A stretch of 64,000 nt of DNA from the NCBI GenBank assembly GCA_964370965.1, contig CAYJLW010000006.1:1-64000 (forward strand), given 5' to 3'. The notes below the pieces were generated by a model. That model saw only the letters and a program-made list of their open reading frames with translations, was not told where the DNA came from and searched no databases. A program made the translations under genes and the position numbers. Positions 25,579-36,627 of the stretch are shown here, piece by piece (within the stretch, counting starts at the first letter, position 1; each line of letters begins with the position of its first letter). The DNA comes from CAYJLW01 sp964370965. GTDB lineage: Bacteria; Actinomycetota; Acidimicrobiia; UBA2766.

Positions 25579-26994
25579 TCAGTCGAACGTGCGGCCGCTG
25601 TGGGAAAAGCCGCCGGCCTCTCCCTCGTCCAGCGGAACGGTGGGCTTGTGCTTCTCCAGCTTGGCGACGGTCTTCTTGAAGTCGGCCATGAGGAGGTTGG
25701 CCATGTCCCGGCTGAAGCCGTAGCGGATCAGCGCCCGCTGCACGGCGACGTCCTCGCAGTGCGGCGGCAGCGTGTAGGCGGGCACGAGCCAGCCCCGGGC
25801 CCGGAGGCTCTCGGCCACGTCGAAGAGGCTGTAGCCCGGGTCGGCACCGGGCGCTATGCGCCACGTCACCGCCGTGATGCCCCGCTTCGGGTCGCCGTCG
25901 TAGAGCACCTCGAAGGGCCCGTGGGACGCCACGGACTCGGCGACGCTGCGGGCCGTCTCGTAGTTCGCCTCGTGGATCCGGCGGTACCCCTCGCGCCCGA
26001 GGTGCACGAAGTCGAAGTACTGCACGACCACCGGGGCGCCGGGGCGGGAGAAGTTCAGGCAGAACGTGGGCGAGTTGCCGCCCAGGTAGTTCACGTCGAA
26101 GACCAGTTCCCCGGGCAGGTCGGACTTGTCGCGCCACATGGCCCACCCGCACCCGATCGGGGCGAGGCCCATCTTGTGCCCGGAGGCGTTGATGGACTTC
26201 ACCCGGGGCAGGCGGAAGTCCCAGACGACGTCGGGCTCCACGAAGGGGGCGAGGAACCCGCCGCTGGCCCCGTCGACGTGTATCGGGACGTCGATGCCGG
26301 TGCGCTCCTGGAGGTCGTCGAGCGCCTCGCTGATCCCGGCCACGTCCTCGTAGAGGCCGCTGAAGGTCTGGCCGAACGTGACGACGGCGACGACGGTGTT
26401 CTCGTCGCAGCGGGCGACCGTCTCCTCGGGCGTCATGAGGACACGGTCGTGGGCCATGGGCACTTCCCGCTTCTCCACGTCGAAGTAGAGGCCGAACTTC
26501 TCCCAGCAGACCTGCACGGGTCCGCATACGAAGTTGGGCTGCGTCGTGTCGGCGCCCTCCGCCCGGCGCCGCTCGCGCCACCGCCACTTCGCAGCGAGGC
26601 CGCCCCCCCAGGCGGCCGCCCCGGGCCCCCCCAGGGGCCGGCCCCCCGCGGTGGGGGGGGGGGGGGGGGGGCCCCGGGGGGCGAGCATGTGTACGCAGCG
26701 ACTCTCGATCTCGGCGGTCTGGGGGTACTCGTCCTTGTCGACGATGTTCTTGTCCGCGCACTCGGCCATGAGGGTCCGAGCCTCCGGGCGCAGGAGGGTG
26801 GTGCAGAAGGTGGCCAGGTTCATGCGGGCGTTGCCGTCCAGCATGATCTCGTCGCGGACGATGGCCTCGGCGTGCTCGGCCTCCATGGAGTCCTTCGGGA
26901 AGCGGTACTTCGGGGCGCCGGCCCGCAGGTCGCTGGACGCGTACACGGCCTCCGCGAGCCTGTCCCGCACCCCCTGGTTGCTGTGCAGCGCCAC
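25579..26994 (-). CDS. gadB: Glutamate decarboxylase (internal stretch corrupted)
   Basis: A 471-residue PLP enzyme that turns glutamate into GABA and consumes a proton. MNLATFCTTLLRPEA, CGPVQVCWEKFGLYFDVEKREVPM and the PLP-lysine region INASGHKMGLAPIGCGWAMW match Gad proteins closely. Between CVHMLA and KWRWRERR, where relatives have DLW...TGSSEACMLGG (part of the cofactor-phosphate site), there is only low-complexity PPPPPP/GG sequence from 26604-26690, of about the expected length. This is more likely corrupted assembly than biology. GTG 26994 has GGAGG seven bases upstream. It may serve acid resistance or GABA metabolism. Confidence 0.85.
   Translation of the reverse strand: MALHSNQGVRDRLAEAVYASSDLRAGAPKYRFPKDSMEAEHAEAIVRDEIMLDGNARMNLATFCTTLLRPEARTLMAECADKNIVDKDEYPQTAEIESRCVHMLAPRGPPPPPPTAGGRPLGGPGAAAWGGGLAAKWRWRERRRAEGADTTQPNFVCGPVQVCWEKFGLYFDVEKREVPMAHDRVLMTPEETVARCDENTVVAVVTFGQTFSGLYEDVAGISEALDDLQERTGIDVPIHVDGASGGFLAPFVEPDVVWDFRLPRVKSINASGHKMGLAPIGCGWAMWRDKSDLPGELVFDVNYLGGNSPTFCLNFSRPGAPVVVQYFDFVHLGREGYRRIHEANYETARSVAESVASHGPFEVLYDGDPKRGITAVTWRIAPGADPGYSLFDVAESLRARGWLVPAYTLPPHCEDVAVQRALIRYGFSRDMANLLMADFKKTVAKLEKHKPTVPLDEGEAGGFSHSGRTFD
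26604..26690. other. G/C homopolymer scar inside gadB
   Basis: CCCCCCC, GGCCCCC and a run of about 19 G bases replace the segment encoding the conserved GSSEA region of glutamate decarboxylase. The frame is kept, but the encoded residues are non-homologous. The pattern resembles the scars at 5276, 20457 and 29681. Confidence 0.75.
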
Positions 26995-27137
26995 TCCGGA
27001 GCCTCCTCGTCTCGCCCGTCACTCTGCCGCGTTGTCGGACGGCGCGATGGCCGACTTGAACGAATTCGGAACCTCGGCCGGCGGAGCCCCAGGGGGCGGT
27101 GGCGGGGCGGAGACCGAGCCTGGCCCGATACTGCACG

Positions 27138-27281
27138 GCCGAAATGACGCCGATGACCCGGCATTCCGGGACAACAGCATCACCTTGGCGCGCCCCGCGG
27201 CGGGCCCGAAGCCGAAATGATGCCGATGACCCGACATCCCGGGACAACAGCATCATCTTGGCGCGCCCCGCGGCGGGCCGG
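27138..27281. repeat. Two tandem 73-bp repeats with internal hairpins
   Basis: GCCGAAATGA(C/T)GCCGATGACC begins at 27138 and recurs at 27211; each unit ends GGCGCGCCCCGCGGCGGGCC. In the second unit ATGATGC...GCATCAT forms an outer hairpin around CCCG...CGGG. The array lies in the 415-bp region between the divergent gadB and nfnA, which contains no other recognisable gene. Confidence 0.9.
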
Positions 27282-27409
27282 GACTGCGCCTTCGATCTGC
27301 TCCGGTTCGGGGACGAGGAGCGGTCGCCGTGTTCGTCGCCGCCGATGCGCACCTCTACACTCGGAACACCCCCTGCGGATCGCGCGAGCACGCACGCCTG
27401 GAGGAACCG

Positions 27410-28235
27410 CTGAGCTATCCGATCCTGTCCTCGTCACTTCTCGTGGAGGAGGCCCCGGGGCGCACCGCCCGCCTCTGGACCCACGCACCCGATGTCGTGC
27501 GCTCCTGGCAGCCCGGCCAGTTCGTGATGCTGCGCACGACCGAGGGCGGCGAGCGCATCCCGGTCACGATCGCCGGTGACGACCCCGACGCGTCCTCGAT
27601 CTGCCTGGTCGTCCAAGAGGTGGGCAAGACGACCCGCGACATCGTGGCGCTGGGAGCGGGCGACGCCATCCTCGACGTCTGCGGCCCTCTCGGCACGCCC
27701 AGCGAGATCGACCGCTTCGGGGGCTGCGTGGTCGTCGCCGGGGGCTACGGCTCTGCTGCCGTCCTGCCCATCGCCAGGGCGCTCTCGGCGGCCGGCAACC
27801 GTGTGACGGGCATCCTGGGGGCGCGCACGGCGCGCCTCGTCGTCCTCGCCGAGGAGCTCGCCGACGCCACCGACACCTTCCACGTCGCCACCGAGGACGG
27901 CACGGTCGGGACGACCGGCAACGTCCTTGACCCCCTCGCCGGCGTCCTGGAGTCCGAACAGGTCGACCGGGTGCTCGCGATCGGACCCATGCCGATGATG
28001 GCGGCCGTGGCCGACCTCACCCGACCCCTGGGGATCCCCACGGTGGCGAGCCTGAACCCCATCATGATCGACGGCACCGGCATGTGCGGGGCCTGCCGAG
28101 TGCACGTGGGGGGCGAGATCCGCTTCGCCTGCGTCGACGGCCCCGAGTTCGACGCTCACGCCGTGGACTTCGCCGAGCTCGCCGCCCGCCTCGGCACCTA
28201 CCGCGACCAAGAGACCCTCGCCATGGAGACCCACT

Positions 28236-28243
<8 letters not shown>
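27410..28243 (+). CDS. nfnA: NfnA-like NADH-dependent reduced ferredoxin:NADP oxidoreductase, alpha subunit
   Basis: A flavin and NAD-binding ferredoxin reductase-type subunit (about 277 residues). An FAD-binding barrel (WQPGQFVMLRT, RIPVTIAG) is followed by a nucleotide domain (VVVAGGYGSAAVLPIARAL) and the C-terminal 2Fe-2S motif GMCGACRVHVGGEIRFACVDGPEFDAH. The homologous part starts near CTG 27410, preceded by GGAGGA; the open frame extends to GTG 27329, but the extra 27 residues are not family-like. It overlaps the beta gene by 8 bp. With it, the protein would couple NADH, NADPH and ferredoxin, or act as a sulfide dehydrogenase/glutamate synthase-like complex. Confidence 0.85.
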
Positions 28244-29755
<1,512 letters not shown>

Positions 29756-29899
29756 GAGGCCCGCTACGACTTCCCCGCCTTCCCCGACGACTGGGACTGG
29801 AATGTCGGTACTTCGTCATTTCGCTACCAGTCGCCGGCCCGGGCACCGACCCCGAGACGCTCCCGTGCCGTCGCCGGCATTCCCCGCGCCGCTTCGGGT

Positions 29900-31156
29900 G
29901 TGTCGGGGAGGAGCCGGGTACGCAACGTGGACGAGTCGGGTCGCTGGAACGAGATCACACCCTCCCCGCACGCGCACGAGCGTGAGGCGCTGGCGTATCT
30001 GCGTGAGAACCTGCCGGACCACGACCCGTACCGTGCCTGGACGAATGCGCCGCGTATTCGTGGACGAGCGCGTGATTGGGTTGCCAGTCATGGGCGGCAA
30101 CGACCCCCACCCGCCGAAGGGGTGCAAGAAGACTTCGTGCGACGTGGTGTCGACGCCGGTGCCGGTGCCGGGTCATACCTCTTGACGGGATCAGCGTCCG
30201 TCGAGGGTGTGGCGACACATTCTGGCGCCGGGCGGATCGCGTCGCTCCGAATGCGCCCGATGACGCTGTCCGAACGCGGCGTCGGGAATCCCACCGTGAG
30301 CCTGGCCGAGCTCCTCGGCGGCGCCCGTCCCAAGGTCACCGGCCGGACGGCCGTCACCCTCGGCGACTACGCCGACGCGATCGTCGACGGCGGCTTCCCG
30401 GGCCTGCACGGCCTGTCCCCCCAGGCGCGGCGCAGACAGCTCGACGGCTATGTCGACCGCATCGTCACGAAGGACTTCCCCGAACAAGGCCAGCGCGTGA
30501 GACGCCCGGCGACGCTGCGCCGGTGGATGACGGCGTACGCAGCGGCCTCCTCGACAACAGCCAGGTACGAGGTGATCCTCGATGCCTCCACCGCCGGTGA
30601 CGCCGACAAGCCTGCCCGCTCGACCACGCTGGTGTGGCGCGACGTCCTCGAACGTCTCTACGTTCTTGACCCGGTGCCGGCCTGGTCGACGACACGAAAC
30701 GAGTTCTCACGCCTCACGGGGGCGCCCAAGCACCAGCTCGCGGACCCGGCCCTGGCGGCCCGACTGCTGCACCTCGGAAGGGACGCGCTCCTGCGCGGCT
30801 CCACAGCCGAGCCGCGCGTCGCGGACACCCCGATGCTCGGACTGCTGTTCGAGTCGCTCGTGACACTCGACGTCCGGGTGTATGCCCAAGCGGCGGACGC
30901 TGCGGTCTCCCACCTGCGGACAAAGGGCCGCGACCACGAGGTCGACTTGATCGTCGAGAACGACGACCGCAGCGTCGTAGCGGTCGAGGTGAAGCTCGCC
31001 GAGACCGTGGCGGACCGCGATGTGCGGCACCTGCGCTGGCTGCAAGATCACCTCGGCGACGCTCTGCTCGACGCCGTCGTGGCCACGACAGGCAAGCGGG
31101 CCTACCGGCGCGCCGACGGCATCGCAGTCGTACCCGCCGCCCTGCTCGGCCCGTAG
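29900..31156 (+). pseudogene. Chimeric remnant: pglW N-terminal fragment joined to a DUF4143 ATPase lacking its P-loop
   Basis: The open frame of 418 residues starts at GTG 29900. Residues 14-50 (WNEITPSPHAHEREALAYLR, then DHDPYRAWTN) match the beginning of PglW-type NERD/kinase proteins of Pgl/BREX defence. They then break into unrelated sequence. From about residue 95 the frame resembles AAA_14/DUF4143 ATPases: SYLLTGSASVEG, RMRPMTLSERG, DYADAIVDGGFPGLHGL, and the nuclease-like C-terminus DHEVDLIVENDDRSVVAVEVKL. The Walker A and B part of the ATPase is absent. It is probably a deletion product that joined two defence-type genes. The middle segment is nearly the same DNA as 47.99-48.24 kb. 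Confidence 0.75.
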
Positions 31157-31280
31157 ATCCCCGGGCCGGGCTCACACGCCAGCCGATTCAGTAGGTCAGC
31201 AGCGCCAAACCCAGGCGCCCGACCACTTCCCGGTAGCGGCCTTCCGTCCGCTCGCCCCCCCGACCCTGACATCCGGGCAC

Positions 31281-31330
31281 GAACCGGGCGCTCCTCGCGT
31301 CATATGCGACGCGAGGCGCGCCCGGTTTCG
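31281..31330. terminator. Long hairpin, palindrome B copy 2, between converging genes
   Basis: The inner palindrome CCTCGCGTC-ATATGC-GACGCGAGG (31293-31316) is extended by outer arms GAACCGGGCGC and GCGCCCGGTTTC with one bulged base. It lies between the plus-strand remnant ending 31156 and nrdJ ending 31382, so it probably acts as a two-way terminator. The same core occurs at 12728-12746. Confidence 0.65.
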
Positions 31331-31381
31331 GTGGAGACCGACCCGGGCCCGCGGAGGGGAGGGCGACGACGGGACCGTCCG

Positions 31382-34300
31382 TCAGCTACAGCCCATGGAC
31401 GTGCCGCAATTGAGGCAGCGGTAGCAGGAGCCGTTGCGGACGGTGATGTGGCCGCAGGTGCTGCAGAGGGGGGCGTCACCCATGAGGCTGGAGGCCTGAG
31501 CGCTGAGGGCGTCGGTGTGGACGTGGACGGTCTGGGTCCCGGCCGCGGCCGGCGCGGGAGCTGGCGGAGCCGGAGGGGGAGCCGGTAGTGGCAGCGCCGG
31601 AGCGTCGACGACGGTGGCGGTGGCCTCGACGACGGGGCCGCTGTCGTCGACGGGACCGATACCGGGATCCTCGGGCGGGACGTGGGCGAGGTCGTAGCGC
31701 GCCAGGTACTCCACGCCCAGCACCCGGAAGACGGCGTCAACGAGAGAGGTGGACATCTTCACGTTCGGGTGGCCCATCACCATGCCGCGGGGCTCGAACT
31801 GGGTGAAGACGAAGGTGTCGACGAACTCCTCGAGCGGGACACCGTACTGCAGGCCCTTGGACACGGCGATGGCGAAGCAGTTCACCAGCGAGCGCAGTGT
31901 CGCGCCCTCCTTGGAGACGTCGATGAACATCTCCCCCAGGGTGCCGTCGTCGTACTCGCCGGTGTGGAGGTACATCTTCTGGTCCCCCACCCGGAGCTCG
32001 AAGATGTTGCCCCGGCGCCGTGAGGGCATGGGGCGACGGAACGGGTTCCAGGCCATCGTGGCCTTGATGGCGTCGGTGATGGTCTCCTGGGCCTCGACGT
32101 CCTCTGCGCCGGCGTCGTCGGTCTCGGCGCCGGAGTTCAGGGGCTGGGCGAGCTTGGAGCCGTCCCGGTAGATGGCCACGGCCTTGAGTCCCCTCTCCCA
32201 GCCCAGGCGGTAGGCACGGCCGATCTCCTCGACGCCGACCTCGTGGGGGACGTTCACGGTCTTGCTGATCGCCCCGGACAGCGACGGCTGGGCGGCGGCC
32301 ATCATCTCGACGTGGCCGTCAACGGCGATGAAGCGTTCGCCGTCGCCGCAGCGGTTCGCGCAGTCGAAGACCGGGAGGTGCCCGGGGTCGAGGCCGGGGG
32401 CGCCCTCGACGGTCTGGTGCCCGCAGATGTGCAGGCCGGCGGCGCGGACGTCCTCGGCGCTGAAACCTAGGGCGGCGGGCACGTCGAGGGCGGGGTCTTC
32501 GGGGTCGAGGCCGAGGCGCGCCAGGGTTTCGGGGCCCAGCACCCAGGGGGCGAGGGCGCCGCCGAGGTCGAAGGCGCCGGGGAGGGCGGCCTCGACGGCG
32601 TCGAGCTCGGCGGGGGCGAGGCCCTTGGTGGCTAGTGCGGCCCGGTTCACGACCGGGTGGTCGAGCTTCGCCGTGCCCACGACGTAGGTGATGATGCGAT
32701 CCACGGCGGCGGCGTCGTAGCCGAGGTGTCGCAGCGCGGGCGCCACCCCGGCGTTCACGATCTTGAAGTAGCCTCCGCCGGCGAGCTTCTTGAACTTCAC
32801 GAGGGCGAAGTCCGGCTCCACGCCCGTGGTGTCACAGTCCATCAGGAGGCCGATGGTGCCGGTAGGCGCCAAACACGAGACCTGGGCATTGCGGTAGCCG
32901 TGGGCCTCGCCCAGCGCCTGCGCCCGGTCCCAGGCGGAACGGGCGGCGGCGAGAAGGTCGGGCGGGCAGACCGCCTCGTCGACGCCCGTGGGCGTGACGC
33001 TGAGGCCCTCGTAGTCGGCCGCCGGGGCGTCGTAGGCGACACGGCGGTGGTTGCGGATCACCCGCAGCATGTGCTCCCGGTTCGCCTCGAAGCGGGCGAA
33101 GGGGCCCAACTGGGCGGCGAGCTCGGCGGAGGCGGCGTAGGCGTCGCCCGTGAGGATGGACGTGAGCGCCCCGCAGATCGCCCTGCCCGCGTCAGAGTCA
33201 TACGCGATCCCTTGGCGCATGAGGAGGCTGCCCAGGTTGGCGTAGCCCAGGCCGAGGGTGCGGAAGTCGTGGGAGTTCCGGGCGATCTCCCGGCTCGGGA
33301 ACGCGGCCATGAGCACGCTGATCTCGAGGACGATCGTCCACAGCCGGATGGCGTGGCGATACCCGTCGACGTCGAAGCCGCCGTCGGGCCGCTGGAACGA
33401 CACCAGGTTGAGGGACGCCAGGTTGCAGGCAGAGTCGTCCAGGAATAGGTATTCCGAACACGGGTTGCTGGCGTTGATGCGGCCGTCTTCGGGGCAGGTG
33501 TGCCAGTTGTTGATCGTGGTGTCGTACTGCAGACCCGGGTCGGCGGATTCCCAGGAGGCCCGCGAGATGCGTTCCCAGAGGTCGATTGCGCGGACCCGCT
33601 TCACGACCTGGCCGTCGACGCGGCCCACGAGCTCCCACTCGCCGTCGCGGTCGAGGGCCTCGAAGAAGGCGTCGGGCACCCGCACGGAGTTGTTGGCGTT
33701 CTGGCCCGACACCGTGTTGTACGCCTCGCCCTCGAAGTCCCCCGAGTAGCCCCCCGCCACGAGGGCGGCGACCTTGCGCTCCTCCTCGGCCTTCCAGGAC
33801 ACGAACGCCTCGATGTCGGGGTGGTCGAGGTCGAGGACGACCATCTTGGCCGCCCGCCTCGTGGTGCCACCGGACTTGATCGCGCCGGCGGCGCGGTCGC
33901 CCACCTTCAGGAAGCTCATCAGCCCCGAGGACGTCCCCCCGCCCGAGAGGGGCTCGCCCGTGCCCCGGATCCGGGAGAAGTTGCTCCCGCTCCCAGAGCC
34001 GTACTTGAAGATGCGGGCCTCACGCGTCCAGAGGTCCATGATCCCACCCGGGTTCACGAGATCGTCGCTCACGCCGAGTATGAAGCAGTTGTGGACGACG
34101 ACGTTCTCGGCGACGTAGGACTCGTCCTCCTCGACTTGGAGGTTGTAGACGGTGCCGTAGAAGGCCTCGCTGTCAACGGACTCCACGCGGTAGGCCACGT
34201 ACCCGTCCAAGCGGAGCTCGGTTCGCAGGGCTCGCCCCCAGGCCTCGACCCCACATGCGACAGCGAGATCGGCGGCATCCTTGGCCGAGACGCGAACGCG

Positions 34301-35773
34301 GTAGTGCGGCGCCGTGCCACCGGGACGCACCGTTCCCCCGGTGATGTTCGCCGCGTAGCCGAGCGAGCGGGCGATCCTCCACACTGCTTCTGCCAGCGCC
34401 CGATTCGAGTGGTCGAAGTTGATCCCCACGAACCCGGCGCCGCGCTGCACGCAGCCGTCGGACTGGAAGAGGCCGACAAGCGTCTGCAGCCGGTGTTCCC
34501 TGGGCGCCTCCAGGACGAACGCCGGCACGCGCTTGCCGGCGAAGCCCTCACCGAAGGTCTCCGCGAACCAGCGCGCCAGCGGACGGCGGATGAAGCGAAG
34601 GTGGGCGGTCCGCTGCCCTTCGGCGAACTCGGGCTGCGTCGCGACTCCGAACGCGGCTTGCATCAGACGCGCTACGTCGTCCATCCCCGCACGATCTTCG
34701 GCGTCGAAGACGAAGTTGACACTCGAGAGCTCGCCGTCACGGCTTTCGTGGCCAAGGCTCCCGTCACCCAGCCAGCGTCCGAAGAGACGGAAGACACCAG
34801 GGTCGTCAAACCTCACGTGACGGCGCATCGTCGGCCGGTGGCTCGCGTTGCACGTCGTGATGGTGTCGGCGGTGACGTCGAAGAACCGCCCGAGGCCGGT
34901 CGCGAGGTCGGCCGGCCCGGGAACCGTGCCCTTGACCTCCGGACCGGCCACGACGACGAAGTCCCCGCGGCGCAGGTCGCCGGCGTGAATCCACGCGGGC
35001 GCCACGTCCTCCCCGCGTCTGACGCGCCTGGCGTCCGCTGCTCCCATGGCCAGAACAGGGTGGTTCGACGTGGCGACGACCGGGTGGGCGAGCTTGCTCA
35101 CGTCGACCCGCACGAGCGGCTCGTGGACCTGGCGTTGCATCACACCGAGCACCTTGCGCAGTCGGCCCCTGTGTGTCATGACCTCGTCCCCGGGAGCCAC
35201 CTTCTCGATGGGAACGGAGCCCGCACGCATCATCACGTGCGTCCCGGCGGGGAAGCAGGCGTGGGGCTGGGGGCGGGTGTAGGCGTCGGCGGCCTCGACG
35301 GGCTCGGCGGTGTCGGGGTCGACGTACCAGTGGCCCTGGGCGGGGCCGGAGATGCCGTAGGCGTGGGCGAGGCCGGTGTTGAACCACTGCGGTGAGTTCG
35401 GGGCCGCCATCTGGTGGAGGAGCATGTAGTCGAGCTCGTCCTGGAACGCCTGGGCGTCCTCGGGGGAGGCGAAGTAGCCGGAGCGCTCACCCCAGTCGCG
35501 CCAGCACCCGGTGAGGCGGCGCACGACCTGGCGGGCGGACGTCTCACCGCCGCCCTCCGCATCGACGCCCGCCCGACGGAAGTACTTCGAGACCAGGATG
35601 TCGGCGGCGACCTGGCTCCACTGTGCGGGCACCTCGCCGGTGCCCTCGAAGATCACCCTGCCGTCGGGATCGGTGATCCTCGTCGTGCGTGTCTCCCACT
35701 CGACAGTGGAGAACACGTCCTGAGCGCCGCTGGGATGGGTGAACCGCCGTGCGACCCGCAGACCCTCGCTCAT
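31382..35773 (-). CDS. nrdJ: Adenosylcobalamin-dependent ribonucleotide reductase (class II) with intein
   Basis: A 1463-residue precursor, or about 1073 after splicing. It makes deoxyribonucleotides with B12 and needs no oxygen. The N-terminal DILVSKYFRRAGV and APNSPQWFNTGL, the substrate-radical region NPCSEYLFLDDSACNLASLNL, and APTGTIGLLMDCDTTGVEPDF are typical of NrdJ. The C-terminus has a zinc ribbon (CSTCG...CYRCLNCG) after an Ala/Pro linker, as in many actinobacterial NrdJ proteins. An intein of 390 residues (173-562) interrupts it right before the cysteine of CFILGVSDDL. A promoter lies at 35964-35992. No cobalamin riboswitch was recognised in the 226-bp leader. Confidence 0.95.
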   Translation of the reverse strand: MSEGLRVARRFTHPSGAQDVFSTVEWETRTTRITDPDGRVIFEGTGEVPAQWSQVAADILVSKYFRRAGVDAEGGGETSARQVVRRLTGCWRDWGERSGYFASPEDAQAFQDELDYMLLHQMAAPNSPQWFNTGLAHAYGISGPAQGHWYVDPDTAEPVEAADAYTRPQPHACFPAGTHVMMRAGSVPIEKVAPGDEVMTHRGRLRKVLGVMQRQVHEPLVRVDVSKLAHPVVATSNHPVLAMGAADARRVRRGEDVAPAWIHAGDLRRGDFVVVAGPEVKGTVPGPADLATGLGRFFDVTADTITTCNASHRPTMRRHVRFDDPGVFRLFGRWLGDGSLGHESRDGELSSVNFVFDAEDRAGMDDVARLMQAAFGVATQPEFAEGQRTAHLRFIRRPLARWFAETFGEGFAGKRVPAFVLEAPREHRLQTLVGLFQSDGCVQRGAGFVGINFDHSNRALAEAVWRIARSLGYAANITGGTVRPGGTAPHYRVRVSAKDAADLAVACGVEAWGRALRTELRLDGYVAYRVESVDSEAFYGTVYNLQVEEDESYVAENVVVHNCFILGVSDDLVNPGGIMDLWTREARIFKYGSGSGSNFSRIRGTGEPLSGGGTSSGLMSFLKVGDRAAGAIKSGGTTRRAAKMVVLDLDHPDIEAFVSWKAEEERKVAALVAGGYSGDFEGEAYNTVSGQNANNSVRVPDAFFEALDRDGEWELVGRVDGQVVKRVRAIDLWERISRASWESADPGLQYDTTINNWHTCPEDGRINASNPCSEYLFLDDSACNLASLNLVSFQRPDGGFDVDGYRHAIRLWTIVLEISVLMAAFPSREIARNSHDFRTLGLGYANLGSLLMRQGIAYDSDAGRAICGALTSILTGDAYAASAELAAQLGPFARFEANREHMLRVIRNHRRVAYDAPAADYEGLSVTPTGVDEAVCPPDLLAAARSAWDRAQALGEAHGYRNAQVSCLAPTGTIGLLMDCDTTGVEPDFALVKFKKLAGGGYFKIVNAGVAPALRHLGYDAAAVDRIITYVVGTAKLDHPVVNRAALATKGLAPAELDAVEAALPGAFDLGGALAPWVLGPETLARLGLDPEDPALDVPAALGFSAEDVRAAGLHICGHQTVEGAPGLDPGHLPVFDCANRCGDGERFIAVDGHVEMMAAAQPSLSGAISKTVNVPHEVGVEEIGRAYRLGWERGLKAVAIYRDGSKLAQPLNSGAETDDAGAEDVEAQETITDAIKATMAWNPFRRPMPSRRRGNIFELRVGDQKMYLHTGEYDDGTLGEMFIDVSKEGATLRSLVNCFAIAVSKGLQYGVPLEEFVDTFVFTQFEPRGMVMGHPNVKMSTSLVDAVFRVLGVEYLARYDLAHVPPEDPGIGPVDDSGPVVEATATVVDAPALPLPAPPPAPPAPAPAAAGTQTVHVHTDALSAQASSLMGDAPLCSTCGHITVRNGSCYRCLNCGTSMGCS
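34088..35257 (-). mobile_element. Intein with LAGLIDADG homing endonuclease inside nrdJ
   Basis: Residues 173-562 of the nrdJ frame. Block A is CFPAGTHVMM at the N-terminal splice site, and block B is ATSNHPVLA (TxxH). Two dodecapeptide motifs are visible, LFGRWLGDG and LVGLFQSDG, typical of DOD homing endonucleases. The C-terminal blocks are FYGTVYNLQVEEDESYVAE and VVVHN, followed by the +1 cysteine. All residues needed for splicing (Cys1, His-Asn, Cys+1) are present. The +1 Cys is also the conserved extein cysteine of NrdJ. Confidence 0.93.
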
Positions 35774-35963
35774 CTCCGCCTCCCTCTTTCCGCCTCTGTA
35801 GTCCCCTCGGGTCGCTGCGACCCCGTGGTGCCAGGCCGGCCGGGGCAGGGCGCGCGCGGACCCGGAAGAGGATGCGCGAGTGTCGTGCGCCGGACGGCTC
35901 GAACGCTGCTACCCGACGGTCACCAGACCCGGAGAAGCTGGCGGGTGCCCGTCGGGGAACACA

Positions 35964-35992
35964 AATGTAATTCCACCCGTGTAGTTCGTCAA
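35964..35992 (-). promoter_or_regulatory. nrdJ: Sigma70-like promoter of nrdJ
   Basis: On the minus strand TTGACG (35992-35987), a 17-bp spacer and TACATT (35969-35964) fit the actinobacterial -35/-10 pattern. It lies about 190 bp before the nrdJ start and just after the rdgB stop at 36000, giving a leader long enough for regulation. Confidence 0.6.
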
Positions 35993-35999
35993 CGGCTAT

Positions 36000-36614
36000 T
36001 CAAGGGCTATTCGGCGGCTCTTCACCCGCGCCCGTCGCGAGACGGGCGAGCGCCCGGGATGCTGCCCGCAGGGCCCTCCCGCGGTGGCTCACGGCCGCCT
36101 TCTCGCGCGGGTCGGCCTCGGCGAACGTACGGTCCCAGCCGTCGGGGACGAAGAGCGGGTCGTAGCCGAAACCGCCCTCCCCCGCCGGCGCCCCGGCGAG
36201 CGTCCCCTCCACGGAGCCGGACACGGTCTCCTCCACGCCGTCCCCGACGACGGCGATCACGCAGCGGAACCGGCAGCGGCGATCGGCCACCGTCGCCATG
36301 CGTTCCAGGAGGCAGCGGTTGTTCGCGAGGTCCGCCCCGGGGCCGGAGACCCCGCCGTAGCGGGCGGACCGCACTCCGGGCTCGCCGCCGAGGGCGTCCA
36401 CCTCGAGGCCGGAGTCGTCGGCCAAGGCGAGGAGTCCCGTGGCTGTGTGAACGGCACGGGCCTTCAGGATGGCGTTGGCCTCGAAGGTGTCCCCGGTCTC
36501 CTCGACGTCGTCCCAGTCGGCGCCCACGAGCTCGACGCCGGGGGCCGTCTCAGCGAGGATCGCCGCCAGCTCCGCCCTCTTCTCCGGGTTCTTCGACGCG
36601 AGGACGACCCTCAC
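36000..36614 (-). CDS. rdgB: XTP/dITP pyrophosphatase (RdgB/HAM1)
   Basis: A 204-residue house-cleaning enzyme that removes deaminated purine triphosphates. The N-terminal SKNPEKRAELAAIL, the metal/substrate block ADDSGLEVDALGGEPGVRSARYGG and the later GGFGYDPLFVP and KAAVSHRGRALRA are standard. The length is typical. It is the last gene of the minus-strand murI-MBL-rph-rdgB series. The spacing from rph is 13 bp, indicating one transcript. Confidence 0.95.
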   Translation of the reverse strand: MRVVLASKNPEKRAELAAILAETAPGVELVGADWDDVEETGDTFEANAILKARAVHTATGLLALADDSGLEVDALGGEPGVRSARYGGVSGPGADLANNRCLLERMATVADRRCRFRCVIAVVGDGVEETVSGSVEGTLAGAPAGEGGFGYDPLFVPDGWDRTFAEADPREKAAVSHRGRALRAASRALARLATGAGEEPPNSP

Positions 36615-36627
36615 ACCCGCACCCGCC

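Noticed and set aside
30050..30185. A plus-strand frame reading RRVFVDERVIGLPVMGGNDP
   Set aside because: Looks protein-like but is short, starts inside the pglW/ATPase junction, and matches no family I recognise; possibly a tail of a deleted gene.
35774..35963. Cobalamin riboswitch before nrdJ
   Set aside because: Looked for the B12 box and conserved core in the leader; neither is recognisable, so only the promoter is reported.
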